From Salvator merianae (lineage: Eukaryota > Chordata > Lepidosauria > Squamata > Teiidae): 64,000 bases of DNA. The stretch lies in assembly GCA_003586115.2 (NCBI GenBank), contig QVOM02000029.1, positions 27,263,556 through 27,327,555 on the forward strand. The letters are read 5' to 3'. Below, one piece after another: positions 32,355 through 43,775 of this stretch. The first letter of the stretch is position 1. Every line of letters begins with the position of its first letter. A model generated the notes under the pieces. That model did no database searches and had not been told where the DNA came from. It was given only the letters and a program-made list of their open reading frames with translations. The position numbers and the translations under genes were made by a program.

Positions 32355-32829
32355 CAGTGGTACCTTGGCACCCAACTGCCTTGAAACTCATCGAATTTCC
32401 TACTCAATGCATTTTGACCTGAAATTTTTGTCTTGGTACCCATCATTTGTTTGGTACTCAATGTGCAAGCTAGATCTTGTCAATGCAGGTTGCCTCGTGA
32501 CTCAAAGGGTCACGTGTTAGTCATGTGGTAGCTCTTGCCCTGTGCACATCCCCTTGTGGTCTTATCATGGCTTCTGTGGTCATTTAGTGTATTTAATCTA
32601 AGTACTGTACAGGTATTTATTAATGTTTTGGTTTATTTCCCATGTAAAGTAATGATATGCAACCCTATCTTTTTACATATTGCCTTAAAATGTGCATTGT
32701 CTTTGGTTTGGGAACACATGAATTTTTTTTACATTATTCCTTATGGGAAAAATTTGTTTGGTACTCAACATCTTTAGTACTCATTGCACCTCCTGGAACC
32801 AATTAACGATGAGTACCAAGGTATAACTG
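32355..32829. mobile_element. Tc1/mariner (Tigger-like) non-autonomous element
   Basis: The ends CAGTGGTACCTTGGCACCCA and GAGTACCAAGGTATAACTG are inverted, and TA flanks both sides (32353-32354 and 32830-32831), as expected for Tc1/mariner. Internal blocks such as TTATGGGAAAAATTTGTTTG and the repeated TTGGTACTCA fit the CAGTGGTACCTNGG class of Tigger-like MITEs. It has no transposase. Confidence 0.8.
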
Positions 32830-32831
32830 TA

Positions 32832-33327
32832 CCTGGCTTAGGTGAGTCTGGAAGCAACTGTTTCTTGAGCACCTTCCACTATAGGAAGGGCCTTTGGAAT
32901 GGGCTATGATGTGAAAATGGCACCATAGCCAGCTCCAAGCATAGACCACTTGCAATCAGGCCACACAGCTTTTCAACTAGTACACCAGCTCATGACCTAC
33001 ATGTGAACAGCATGCAGTCCAAGGACTGGTTTATTAAGCCCGATGCCATTTCACCGGGCACCTGGAAGGGGAGCCAGAAGTGCGCCACTTCTGGGCACCT
33101 GGCCAAAACTGCCCCAGCCAGCCATTTCAGAGGCTGAGAACTTTCATTCCCATCCTCCAAAGTTGGACTGGCATTGACCACCCACAAAGCGGACAGCTCT
33201 TAGAGCACTCCAAGGACAGGACAGCCCTGTGTGGGACAGGATTACCCACAATGTGCAGGAATAGCCTAAGGGTACCACCAAAAACTGTGGCTTGCCATGC
33301 GAGACCTAGAAAAGGCTCTCACAATGG
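32832..33327. other. Unassigned stretch
   Basis: No gene is seen. Part of it (33000-33200) is GC-rich and shares short words with 8735-9019 (CCAGAAGTG, GGCCAGC), so it may contain another degraded TIR element. Confidence 0.4.
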
Positions 33328-33519
33328 TTGTACAGTAGAGATGTGCACGAAGGCACTTTTCCCTTTTCGCTTCGCAGGACTGCGAAGCTCCTAGGCTTCG
33401 TTTTGTGCAAAAAAATACGCACGAAAATGAAGCCCTTCGTTTTCGCGGCGAAAATCTTCGCCGCGAACGGAAGCAGATAAACCAAGGCGAAGGAAAAACC
33501 TTTGCCTTAATTTCTCTGC

Positions 33520-34400
33520 TTCGGATGGCGCTCGCCTCTCTCTCATTCCCCCCCCCCAGTCTGTCAGTCTGATGACAGACTGGGGGGGGGATGAGAGAGA
33601 GGCGAGCGCCATCTGAAGCAGAGAAATCAAGGCAAAAAGGTCTTCCGTTCGCCTTGATTTATCTGCTTCCGATGGCGCAGCGCGCTCTCTCACTCCCGCC
33701 GCAGTCTGTCAGTCTGATGACAGACTGGGGGGGGGATGAGAGAGAGGCGAGCACCATCTGAAGCAGAGAAATCAAGGCAAAAAGGTCTTCCGTTCGCCTT
33801 GATTTATCTGCTTCCGATGGCGCAGCGCGCTCTCTCACTCCCGCCGCAGTCTGTCAGTCTGATGACAGACTGGGGGGGGGATGAGAGAGAGGCGAGCGCC
33901 ATCTGAAGCAGAGAAATCAAGGCGAAAAGGTCTTCCGTTCGCCTTGATTTATCTGCTTCCGATGGCGCAGCGCGCTCTCTCACTCCCGCCGCAGTCTGTC
34001 AGTCTGATGACAGACTGGGGGGGGGGATGAGAGAGAGGCGAGCGCCATCTGAAGCAGAGAAATCAAGGCGAAAAGGTCTTCCGTTCGCCTTGATTTATCT
34101 GCTTCCGATGGCGCAGCGCGCTCTCTCACTCCCGCCGCAGTCTGTCAGTCTGATGACAGACTGGGGGGGGGGATGAGAGAGAGGCGAGCGCCATCTGAAG
34201 CAGAGAAATCAAGGCGAAAAGGTCTTCCGTTCGCCTTGATTTATCTGCTTCCGATGGCGCAGCGCGCTCTCTCACTCCCGCTGCAGTCTGTCAGTCTGAT
34301 GACAGACTGGGGGGGGGATGAGAGAGAGGCGAGCGCCATCGGAAGCAGAGAAATCAAGGCAAAAAGGTCTTCCCTTCGCCTTGATTTATCTGCTTCCGAT
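33520..34400. repeat. Six-unit 145-bp tandem array of hairpins
   Basis: The landmark AGTCTGTCAGTCTGATGACA starts at 33558, 33703, 33848, 33993, 34139 and 34285, a period of 145-146 bp. Each unit holds two potential hairpins. One has a 9-bp AGTCTGTCA / TGACAGACT stem, extended in the first unit to about 38 bp by flanking CTCTCTC / GAGAGAG and C-run / G-run arms. The other pairs AGAAATCAAGGC with GCCTTGATTTATCT. Units differ only by a few bases, mostly in G-run length. Confidence 0.92.
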
Positions 34401-34422
34401 GTCTGCTGGCTGCCTCATTCAC

Positions 34423-34596
34423 CCTAGGCTGTCAGCGCTCGCGCTGACAGCCTAGGGGGGGTGAGTCAGTGAGGGGAAGAGAAGGAAAATCAACGGGAAG
34501 GGAATCCCTCCCTTCCGTTGAATTTTCTGCACTTCCACTCGCTGCTGGCTGGCTGATTCACCCTAGGCTGTCAGCGCCAGCGCTGACAGCCTAGAG
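34423..34596. repeat. Two further long palindromes in the hAT-like element
   Basis: CCCTAGGCTGTCAGCGC opens an inverted repeat with GCGCTGACAGCCTAGGG (34423-34460). A close copy of it occurs at about 34560-34595, ending GCTGACAGCCTAGAG. They are not part of the 145-bp array but use the same hairpin design. Confidence 0.85.
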
Positions 34597-34772
34597 AGGT
34601 GAGACTTTGGCAAATTGCGAAGGTCCCGAAATACTTCGAAAAATTGAGGGACCTTCGCAATTCGCATTCGTGATTTCTGGTGCCCTTCGCATTCGATGCG
34701 AAGGGCACGGAATCACGAAATTCGATCGAAAATCGAATGCCACGAAGCTTCGTGCACACCCCTATTGTACAG

Positions 34773-35730
34773 TTATGGACCTCTTTCACCCCATAGATAT
34801 AGATAGAAGCACTCCTGGTTGTGAAAATTTATCTGTCCAAAAAGCATTTGTTGGACAGAGTAGCATAAATGCGATTTTGTTTTGTTTTGTTTTGTTTTAT
34901 TTATTGTTTATGAAACAACATGTTGTTTCTAGGCAATTCTGGACAGGATAGTGACATGAGGACAGACTACAGGTGCTCCATCACTTCCCAGATCCCCCAG
35001 GCAAGGGCAAATTTGGAGCCACAACCCACTTCCCAGGTTCCCAAATTACAGTGTACAGCAATGAACTTCTGGAGTCTATGTTCTACTAGCATCCTCTCAT
35101 GTTTGACACCACTGTATGCTTGGGAGGATCATGCAGGAATCCCCCAACCATAGTAGAGTAAAAAGGATTCCTAGAGAGGCACTACCAAGAACTCATGGTC
35201 CCTCCTAATTCCCAGGTCTCTCCAAAGTCAAGTAACTCTAATCTTTTCATTCCCACCCAATTTCCGAGTTTCAGTGCTGGAAGGCATAGGGCTATTCTGG
35301 AAGCTCTTTAGAAAACTGTTTTAAAAAAAACAGAATACAAAAACCTCCCATTATCAACTAAGCTTCTTCAGTCTGAAGCCCTGTTTACAAAGTATATATG
35401 AATCATAAGTGAGTTAATTGGGCTCTGAGATTGAAGAGCTTGGTGGTGGTATAAAGGGTATTAAGGTATCCTTGAGACTGAGCCAATTAATGAGCAAATT
35501 CCAGACAAAAGAAACTCTAAGAACTAAAACAAGTAAATCTTTGAAGAATTCCATTTTAACATTTACTCTAATCTAAATGAGTCTGAAGCATCAGGGCTGA
35601 TTAAGCTATAGCGCAAAATAGTACTTACAAACCCAAACTATAACAGCAGCTTGGTCTTATATTATCTATTGCATTGAGTTTTGTTACCAGTATTTTATCT
35701 GACTCTGTAAACATTCAGAAAATCCTGTTC
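34773..35730. other. Unassigned stretch
   Basis: A short (TTTTG)n run occurs near 34876-34898. No gene or repeat family is otherwise seen. Confidence 0.5.
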
Positions 35731-35732
35731 GG

Positions 35733-35990
35733 AGAATGGATTGGACATATTCGTGGAGGTCAGGAGTATCAATGGCTAATAGAATGGATGTCTAGGTATG
35801 CTTCCAGGGTGGAGAGATGGGCAGGATGCCTCTAAAGGCCATTTGCAGGGAGTCAAGAGCAGGTGAAGGTTTTGCCTTTTCATTCTGCTTGAGATGCCCA
35901 GAAGCAATTTGTGGGCCAGTGTGTGAGACAGGATGCTGGGCTAGATGGGCCCTGGCCGATCCAGCAGGACTCCTCTTATGTTCTTATGTT
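35733..35990 (+). mobile_element. CR1-type LINE 3' end
   Basis: It begins GAGAATGGATTGGACATATT and passes through TATCAATGGCTAATAGAATG, CAAGAGCAGGTGAAGG and GGGCCAGTGTGTGAGACAGG to the terminal CTCTTATGTTCTTATGTT. It is collinear with 48215-48478 and non-coding. Confidence 0.85.
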
Positions 35991-36488
35991 AAAAAGCAAT
36001 ATATGCTGTAATTCTGAGTATGTTATTGTTTTATTTTTTAAAAAAATCAATGTATCCTAAAATACAACTGATTCTGTTCCAAGCAAGAACAATGACTTGG
36101 GGGGGGGGGAGGTTGTTGAAATCATTTTTAGAGAAATCCTACGTTACATCTTGCATTCATGATGTTGTACGGGCAAAATCGTGGAGCAGATTCCAGGGTC
36201 CATTTTCCCTAATGGCTCCCAAATACAGCAGGAATGACTTGGCACATTTTGAAGAAAATGAAGTAATATACATTAACCACCAGGATTGTGAGAGTGAAGG
36301 AATAAAGGCATTAAGTGCAGAGCCTGTTTCACTACTAGTGTTGGCAAGCAGCACCATAGATTGCAAGTACTTAGGAATCCTGATCTATTTGATGTCTAAG
36401 AAAATAGAATTGCTCAGTAATGCAACTCATCACCACTGAAGTGGCCCACAGGCCAAATGAGGTCATTATTATCATCTACCCCAGCTTA
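35991..36488. other. Unassigned stretch
   Basis: A 139-codon plus-strand frame (36020-36439) is not recognised; its first codons come from T-rich DNA and a G run. I do not call it a gene. Confidence 0.5.
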
Positions 36489-36696
36489 AGGGAGTGCCCG
36501 TATCTCAGTGACAGAGCAAACTACCTGGAAAGCAGAGGGTTGCCGGTACAAACCCCAGCCTCTCCCTGGAAGTAAGCAAAGGCACACCATTTCTGTATCT
36601 GTGCCAAGAAAACTCCATAGAGGTGCACATGGAGGTACCCCTACAGTCAACCAGGAGTTGGTCATTACTCTGTGGTTACCCAACAACAACAGCCCC
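36489..36696 (+). mobile_element. tRNA-derived SINE, copy 3
   Basis: An A-box-like TATCTCAGTGACAGAGC and a B-box-like GGTACAAACCCCAGC are followed by ACCATTTCTGTATCTGTGCC, AAGAAAACTCCATAGAGGTG and CAGTCAACCAGGAGTTGGTC, ending CCCAACAACAACAG. It is the same family as 23236 and 1592. The 70-codon minus-strand frame is a shadow. Confidence 0.8.
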
Positions 36697-37646
36697 ACCT
36701 TAAGTGCCAGTCTTCTGGCTCCTCACTTTGTTCTGGATAAAAGTCATAAAGTGTTGCGTTCTGAAACTTGCTCTTTCGAGAAATGTAACAGCCTTACATT
36801 TAATAAACACTTACTATGACCTGAGAAGTGCCAGACACATGTCTTCCAACTCAGAAACTAAAGCTGCTGAGTCTAAGGTGATGGTTGGTTATTTCTTGTT
36901 TTGAACATCTCTTCTTCTCTCATGCAACAACTTTTGTATCCAGTCATGCTGGAATCTTATTATCTTTCCATTGTTTAAAGACAGCACAGTGGTTTACCAG
37001 TGAAGAATCCAGAAGAGGGCAGTATTTAGTTATTTGCAAAAAGTGCCTAGCCCCCTTTCAATCATTCCTGAGCCAAAGTAGGCAAGAATTTGGATGGAGG
37101 GCTGATTTCATTTTGGGGCTGTTCAAATGGACAGACCTTTTGTTCAAATAACCTTTTCCGTATGAACATAAGTTGTGGGTCCATTCAAACTTTGTACACT
37201 GAAAGTTTGTCTATGCGGGTGGGTGGTCTTTGTGCCATTAGCTGGATGAGGAGAGAGGTCTAAAGTAGTGCCACTGTTTCGATAACCCTGTACTTTGGAC
37301 TAAGGGTGTCTGTCCTTCCATTCCTATAGTCTGAATGGGGTTACAGCTGCATTCATTCGCAGCAAAAAATAGGAGAGAAAAAATCATGTATTATGCCAAG
37401 TGAGGACTGTAATAAAACATTGCCAAAGTCGTCAATTACTTGCATGCTGTGACTTTGAATTTGTTGCAATTGTCTGCGATCATGCAAAGTGTGAAACTAT
37501 ATAATAGTATATTTATTATTGCAGTCCCATATAGATAAAATAATAAAGGATTTACATCAGTTTGAAACACACAGATATCATAAGCAATACCCATCCCATT
37601 ATTAACTGTCCATTTCCTTGCTAAAGAAAAAAAAAAACAGAACGAA
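36697..37646. other. Unassigned stretch
   Basis: No gene or repeat is recognised. An A-run precedes the F4 element at about 37627-37637. Confidence 0.5.
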
Positions 37647-38018
37647 GGGCCTTTCTGCACTTATCTTTGGTCTCATCTACAAGGTAGACTACAGGCCTCC
37701 CTTCTGCATCGTAGAACAGTCCAAGGGAGATCCTGCCCACTGCTGATATGCTCCATCTGCAAAAAATGGAGCGTAATCTGGATCAAGGGTTTGATCTGAA
37801 TTACCAGTAGACCTGGTTAACCAGGTCTACCAGTGGAGCAGCAAGCCCCAATCCAAAACACACTTCTGTTTTCTGGACTAGCAGGGGACCCATTTCAACA
37901 ACACACCAAAGTGCGTTGTGGAAATGGGTCCCATAGGAAGTTCAAGACTAGGGACTTTTGGAACCTTCGGAGCCCTCCAGAACTGGCCCTGAAGATCAGG
38001 TGAGCTTTGGAGCATTGT
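37647..38018 (+). mobile_element. F4 TIR element, copy 5 (right end truncated)
   Basis: The left end GGGCCTTTCTGCACTTATC is followed by ATGGAGCGTAATCTGGATCA, the palindrome AGACCTGGTTAACCAGGTCT and GACCCATTTCAACAACACAC. The right TIR is missing. The 186-codon minus-strand frame at 37878-38438, the second longest of the window, spans its end and unrelated flank, so it is chance. Confidence 0.72.
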
Positions 38019-39017
38019 GATATAAATAGAATTAAGTACCAGGACAGTTTTTTCCCCAGGAATTATAATTGGATTCAGCGACTTCAATGGATTTCTTGGT
38101 AAAAGAGGCAACAAGGGGAAACTTCCTAGAGTTTTAGGTCCTCCAGTAAGACACAGACACTGTGGCAACACCCACACCTGGGGCTGCACCAGATGTGTGT
38201 TCAGATGACAGGATCTGCATTCCAGTGCATGCCATGGGAAGCACAGCCTTCTATGTAGTGGTCCCACAGACCCCATGCCTCTCTTGTTCCCAGGAACATA
38301 AACAGTGGGCCAGGATGGAAAATGGCAAGAGTGGCCCTCACCCCATCTCAGAGCCCAGTGACATTTTGCCAGGTTTGAGAAGAAAGGCCACTTCCAGGGC
38401 CATTTCTGGGGAGCCAAGATAATGTCCCAGGCCTGCAACTTTGAAACCAGGGAACTTTTATTCCCTGATTTTGAAGCTAGGCTGGGACAAGCCAGCTGTT
38501 GTGCAGATAGCTACACATGAGTTCTGCACCACCTGCTGTATTCCTGGCCTGGGATACATTTCCTGGGTCGGGGCAATAGCTGGGATGCATGCTATAGGCA
38601 CCCATGTGGATCCTACTTATCTTTCTTCTTTAGGAATATTTTGGCATCATTTTCTAACTTTGAATTGTCTAAGGAATTTCAGCCGGCCTTCATAAATAAC
38701 TTCCTATAACCTGGGACTCTGCCAACAATTTTAGAAATTTTGCACATCTTTCTTTATTAGAGTGTTAAACTCCTAATTCATTCTTTAACTAGTTCCCTAG
38801 CTTTTGTCAAACACTGTGATAGGAAGTACTCCTCCAGAAACCTCAACAATGAAATCTTATCGTAACTTTACAGCTGGAACCTAGTGTGTTTAAGCCCTTC
38901 TTCAGGCCCTGCATATATTACTTTCAGCCAAGAAAGTAGTCTTTCTCGTGTATCTGTGTTTGTATTAGTGGTTCTAAGTGACTTCTAGGCAATTACTTGT
39001 ACTGATGTTTGGGAAAC
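38019..39017. other. Unassigned stretch
   Basis: No repeat family is identified. Frames of 86 and 84 codons are not recognised. Confidence 0.5.
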
Positions 39018-39020
39018 TAA

Positions 39021-39614
39021 GGGCTCAGTTCAAACAGCATTTAATCAGTTTACAGTCTGTCTTCAGTTCCCACTAGCCCAACATGATTTTGCCTTTCCAT
39101 AGTTTTTTGGGACTAGATTGCCAAAATCAGGACTACTTTGCATTTGGATTAAGTGAGTTCTCAGCCCATTTCAGATCATTATCACATTTTACTTTGCAAT
39201 ATGAGAACGTGCAAGTAGGCTATTTGGGGAAGGAACCGTACTTTTTTCTATATGCAGCGGGAGGGGTCCCCATTTTCTCTTGTTGAATAAAAGACTTTGT
39301 TGAGAGCATTGCACTCAGGAGGGTGAGGACATCATAACTGGGCAGGAAGAGAGAACAGCACCTGGCAGATATTGCCTGGCTTCTACCATCCTCTTTCACA
39401 CCTTCAAACTGATTTTTTTACTGTTTGAATTTTTTAACAAAAGAGAAGACACAGTAAAAGCTATCCATCATTTACCTTGGGCAACACCCCATTCTATAGT
39501 TGGCTGGGCACCACAATCCATTCTCAAAATGCATACCTCTTCTTCTCACTCACATCCCTGCAAAAATGTATCTCCATTTTCCTTTCTCTTCTGTCCCTGC
39601 AAGAAGGAGGACAC
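39021..39614 (+). mobile_element. F1 TIR element, copy D, left part
   Basis: GGGCTCAGTTCAAACAGC and CAGTTTACAGTCTGTCTTCA match the left end of copies A and E. TAA precedes it. From about 39300 the sequence departs from the other copies (an extra GC-poor insert), and at 39618 an F7 element is inserted. Confidence 0.75.
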
Positions 39615-39617
39615 AAT

Positions 39618-40273
39618 GGGCCTGTTCGCACTTGGGAAAAGGTGAGGTCCGCACTTCCGTCCAGCCTGAACTCACCTGAAATTCCCCTACCCTCACCCGA
39701 TACTTACCGGAATCCAACTAGCGGTGGTGAAGTAATTCGTAGTCTTCATCCTCACCTCACCAACGCGATCGGGTTCGGTTCCGGTGAGGTGCGTCTGCAC
39801 CACTTCATGGACGGAACCGGCAAGGGGGCGGGAACTGCTTGCTCGCGCATGTGTGTCAGCACCGTCCGGAAACATGCCCACGTTGCGGACCGCTGCTCGC
39901 AAATGGAGGCGGTACACGTTGCGGGGGCGGACCAATCCCTCATCGGAACCAGAGGCAGTTGCTGATCGGAAACCAGCCCTGTGTTCGGAAACAGAGTGCT
40001 GGTACTGATAACCCCCTTCCCCCCCCGCAAGCAGAAGGGGAGCCGGAATGACACACGGGAGCACCAATGGCGTGCTACACTGGGCGGGACTTCCGCCTGC
40101 TCCCGTCCCCAACCGAACTACGGCGTTTCTCCCGTTCGCACTGACGGACAGCCAGTGCAGGATCTGTTCATGTATAGCGACGGAGAGTGCGGACGGCAAA
40201 GAGCGCACTCAAACCGGACCGGACCGGACCCTACTCACTGTTCCGGTATACAGAGGTAAGTGCGAAAAGGCCC
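39618..40273. mobile_element. F7 TIR element, CpG-rich, inserted in F1 copy D
   Basis: The ends GGGCCTGTTCGCACTTGGG and TAAGTGCGAAAAGGCCC are inverted, with AAT on both sides (39615-39617 and 40274-40276). The interior is unusually rich in CG dinucleotides for this window (for example CACCAACGCGATCGGGTTCG), which suggests it is young or unmethylated. Open frames of up to 171 codons occur on both strands because stops are rare in such DNA; none has a recognisable domain. Confidence 0.85.
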
Positions 40274-40276
40274 AAT

Positions 40277-41114
40277 GTTTCCTCCACTTTCCTTTCATTA
40301 AGAAGAACTTTTATGCAAAACCAGCATTGTGCTTCAGCAGCTCCAGGGCAAAAAGCACAGTACAGATTTCTTCAAGAATGGGGTGCATGCTGGTTGCTGT
40401 ATGCCTCAGCTGTTCCTGTTTGGGGGTGCAGTGTTCGTACTCCAATAATTAACCCACATCACTATCAATTTTGCCATCCGCACCACACAAATACATAGTG
40501 GGACACATGCTGCTATGCATCTCTTGGGGGGAGGTGTGGTGGAGTCCATTTGCTGACCACTAACTTCTCTATCATGGTAATGGATGCACACATACGTTTT
40601 CTCCTTTCCATTGACCTCTGCCCGCTTGTATGCTACAATTGTGCAATTGTGCAAAAGTGCAATTACAAAGGAGCAGAAATTGAGATCTGCCCTTTAAGAA
40701 GCTTTATTGTATGATAGATGATAGATGAGGATTTGAAGTTGTGCTTGGGTAGATACAGGCTGGAGAAGGAGAAGGAGCAAATGTTGAATGACCTGTAATA
40801 CTACCAAACTAATCTATGTTCTGATGCACTCACAGGGAAATATGGAGAGCGAAGTTTGACTTTCCCACCCCTGTGAAGTTAAGATTTGAATGTTGGGACT
40901 GCATCCAATCACTGACTGCACAGGGAGGGAAATTTGGTGGGAGGTGGAGACTGAAAGGTACAGTCTCCCCAAGCCAAGCACAAGAAAATGAGGATTGAAA
41001 ATGAGCAAGTCTGAACTGAGTCTGCGTTAAAAGACAAAGGTGGGGACGACCAAACACGTACTCAATCCTTGTTCTCCCCCAATATGGATTAAACCTATGA
41101 TGTCTGACTGCACC
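40277..41114 (+). mobile_element. F1 TIR element, copy D, right part
   Basis: It continues with GGCAAAAAGCAC and then the shared CAATTGTGCAATTGTGCAAA (decayed C/EBP-like pair), CTGCATCCAATCACTGACTG (CCAAT box) and the right end GATGTCTGACTGCACC, followed by TTA. TAA on the left and TTA on the right are nearly matching duplications. Confidence 0.75.
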
Positions 41115-42526
41115 TTAATTAGTAGAAGCCAAGAAAACACCAATATGCCACATGAAGATCCTTTTCCTTTTGCTACTTTGGCAGAATGTTCACAGCACTA
41201 TCAATGCACCTTGCAAGCACTTGGAAAGGCACAAGGACCATACCTTCTCAAACCCTCCAAACAAACATCCAATCTGAAATTCTTGAAACAGCACTTCAGT
41301 GGCAGAGAGGGGGAAAAGTACTCTTAGCACTTTCTCCTGCTTATTCCCCAACCACCACGCTGCTTCACCTTCTTGCTACTACATGTGAAGATCAACCTCT
41401 GTCATTTTCTTCAGGCCAAATAGAAGGGCCCTATTTTTGCAATCACAGCAAATGGTTGACTTCCAGGAGTCATTTCCTATGTTTGCAAAAATAGTCCCAG
41501 CCAGAAACATTGAAGCTGGGGAACAAAATTTCCCCAGCCTCAATGTTTCCATGACCTGAAGTGTGCATACATACATGCATGTGCATGTGTGCACTCTAAG
41601 GGCTGAAGTGACAGGAACTACTGGTGAGCAGATCCTACTTTTGACAAAAAGTGTTGATATGGATATGAGGACAGATTTTCTATTTGCACACTAAAATGTG
41701 GATAGTATAAATCTGGAATTGAATTATTTTGTCCTGAATATCAATAATCTTTTTCATTGAAATCTTACGTGATATCTACAACCATTGCCTTACTTTATCT
41801 ATAGTTTCCGGAAGCAAGGAAAAGGGTCACTTAAGAGTTACTCCAGAAAGGACTTAGAGATCATTATTTCAGAACTAACCTGTGCTGTTTCCATCTCAGA
41901 GGATATAGTTCTTTATCTATTCCTTTCTTTTTTCCAGTTTGCTTCTTCCAGAATTCTGATTTTGTGTCAGACCATTACAAAAGAAAATGTTGCAACACAA
42001 GCCACTCCTGAATTCTAATTTCATAATATTCTGCCACAATATGAAGAAATTTATCAATTAAGTTCCTCCATATTTAGGGTTACTATTGATGGTTCATGGA
42101 AGGGATAAATAAACAGGAAAAATAATCACATGTGTTGTGCAGAGTTTGTTGGTCCTTACATTTTGAATGAAGATATCATTGTATTGGTTTAAAACAAGAC
42201 AGTTTGATAGGAAATTACTCACAAAGACATATACAACTCTCCAGATGTAAATGCCATCTGTTTGCATGTTATCATGAAAACAAGCTTTTCCAAAGGCCAT
42301 TCATTCAAATTCTGCAAGGCTAGTGGTGGAAAAGGGAAAAGGCTTCAGTGGGAACCTAGAAGTCTCTTGTTGAACTATTGTAAACTTCAAAAAAGGTTTG
42401 GGAAGATCAAAGGGAAACTTCTAACTACTACACCTCCTTTTTTCCTTTGCTGTCCTAATCTACAATCCATTGATTTATGTAGGAATAAGGTATCTTGTGT
42501 TCAAGTGTACCAATTCTATACAAATA
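41115..42526. other. Unassigned stretch
   Basis: About 1.4 kb without recognisable repeats or genes. Frames of 95, 102 and 111 codons lack known domains; the last ends in the adjoining microsatellite. Confidence 0.5.
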
Positions 42527-42576
42527 GGGAAGGGGAAGGGGAAGGAGAAGGAGAAGGAGAAGGAGAAGGAGAAGAA
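42527..42576. repeat. (GGAGAA)n/(GGGGAA)n microsatellite
   Basis: A purine-only run of hexamers, which yields a Gly-Glu repeat in one plus-strand frame. Confidence 0.9.
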
Positions 42577-43532
42577 ATTGGAAGGTTAATCAAGTAATAA
42601 AAATCCATTTCTAAACACTATTCCTGACACAACAAAAAGTGCCTTCTGACTCAGCATCTCACATTGACTCGGCAGGTGTCTCCAGGAAGCCCAAGTCTTA
42701 CCACCTTCTTTTAAAGGAAATGCACTGAACTGGGGAATTTTTGTTCCTGGTTCACTGTTTCCACCTGGCGGCTTCTGTGGGGAGCGCAGGAGTGGCCATG
42801 GAATTCAGCCATTTTCTTGTTCTTTCTAAAGAGGACTGCACTAGGTTCGTACGCTGCAACCTAGCTAAACCATTAGGGGAGTGCTGCCAAAGTTCTCTGC
42901 CAGCAGTTTACCTCTATAGTGTTCTAATGAGCATTAAGGACTCAGTGAGTGTTCCCAGGCTGCAGGGTTGTCCAAGTCCTCCTGTACATCTTTGGAGGTA
43001 TCCCACAATGATCTTAATGTGCTATGCAGATCTTACCATGACGTACATGGGATGAAAGACATTTACTAAAGAGCTAAGCAATTTCAGTGAAACGTTCAAA
43101 AAGAGAATTCAATTTCCCAGAAAACAAATGCCATCTCTCCATGGAAGCCGGCAAAGATACCTCAGGAAGGTGCCTTCATCGTAGCAGCAATCAAGGTGCC
43201 TCCCTGGTTCCACAGTTCAAGGGCCACGTCACAAGTTGATGTGTTTGCCCTGCACATGGAGGACAATCTCAGCCTCCGTGTGCATGCTCAGCCTCTTGAG
43301 CTGCTGTGGGCCATTTCAGTGGTGAAACTCTGGGCTGCATCATGGTGTGAGGTAGCTAGTGACCTTAAAGTCACTTCCCGCATGCTGACCTTAAGGCACC
43401 TTTCCCGGGACCTCAGTTGGGAGGGCAGTGGAGACTAGGTGTCCTGACCTTTGGGTATATAATGGAGATCCAGCCAAAAAACCCTGTGAGTGAAAGAGAT
43501 ACATTATAGCAAAACAGCTAGAGCAATAGACT
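42577..43532. other. Unassigned stretch
   Basis: Frames of 104 and 80 codons occur without recognised domains. A TATATAATGG lies at about 43456. The stretch could include an unknown repeat, but I see no paired ends. Confidence 0.45.
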
Positions 43533-43534
43533 CT

Positions 43535-43690
43535 TTACAGGATGCTTCTAAAGGACATTTGCAGGGAGTCAAGAGCAGGCGAAGGTTTTGCCTTGGACCT
43601 CTGCTTAAGAATGTCCAGAAGCAAATTGGTGGGCCACTGTGTGAAGCAGGATGCTGGGCCAGGTGGACTCGTCTCTATGCTCTTATGTTC
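43535..43690 (+). mobile_element. CR1-type LINE 3' end
   Basis: GACTCTTTACAGGATGCTTC, CAAGAGCAGGCGAAGGTTTT and GGGCCACTGTGTGAAGCAGG lead to the end CTCTATGCTCTTATGTTC. It is 5'-truncated and non-coding. Confidence 0.82.
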
Positions 43691-43775
43691 TTTAAGGAGA
43701 AGGGCAGCTGTAAACTGCTTTGAAACCTTCAAGGATAAGGTGGCTATAAATATATGAAATGAAATGAAATCTATA
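43691..43775 (+). mobile_element. LINE/SINE 3' tail
   Basis: GTAAACTGCTTTGAAACCTT followed by GGTGGCTATAAATATATGAA and a GAAAT repeat is the usual reptile tail in which a GTAAACCGC motif precedes a short terminal repeat. It directly follows the CR1 end. Confidence 0.55.

Larger units (their letters stand above)
33336..34764. mobile_element. hAT-like element with internal satellite
   Basis: The ends TAGAGATGTGCACGAA and TTCGTGCACACCCCTA are inverted, and both sides carry the 8-bp duplication TTGTACAG (33328-33335 and 34765-34772). An 8-bp duplication points to hAT. The left 120 bases and right 170 bases are rich in GAA/TTC words. The middle is a 145-bp tandem array plus two further palindromes. 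No transposase is present; the 84-, 100- and 72-codon frames come from the array. Confidence 0.85.

Noticed and set aside
33520..34400. CRISPR-like regular repeat array
   Set aside because: The 145-bp units are contiguous with no unique spacers and lie inside a eukaryotic hAT-like element.
37878..38438. 186-codon minus-strand frame
   Set aside because: It runs from an F4 transposon into unrelated flank, has no recognisable domain and no splice context, so it is chance.
39693..40208. 171-codon minus-strand frame and several plus-strand frames in the same place
   Set aside because: All lie in a GC-rich non-coding TIR element where stop codons are rare, and frames are open on both strands at once.
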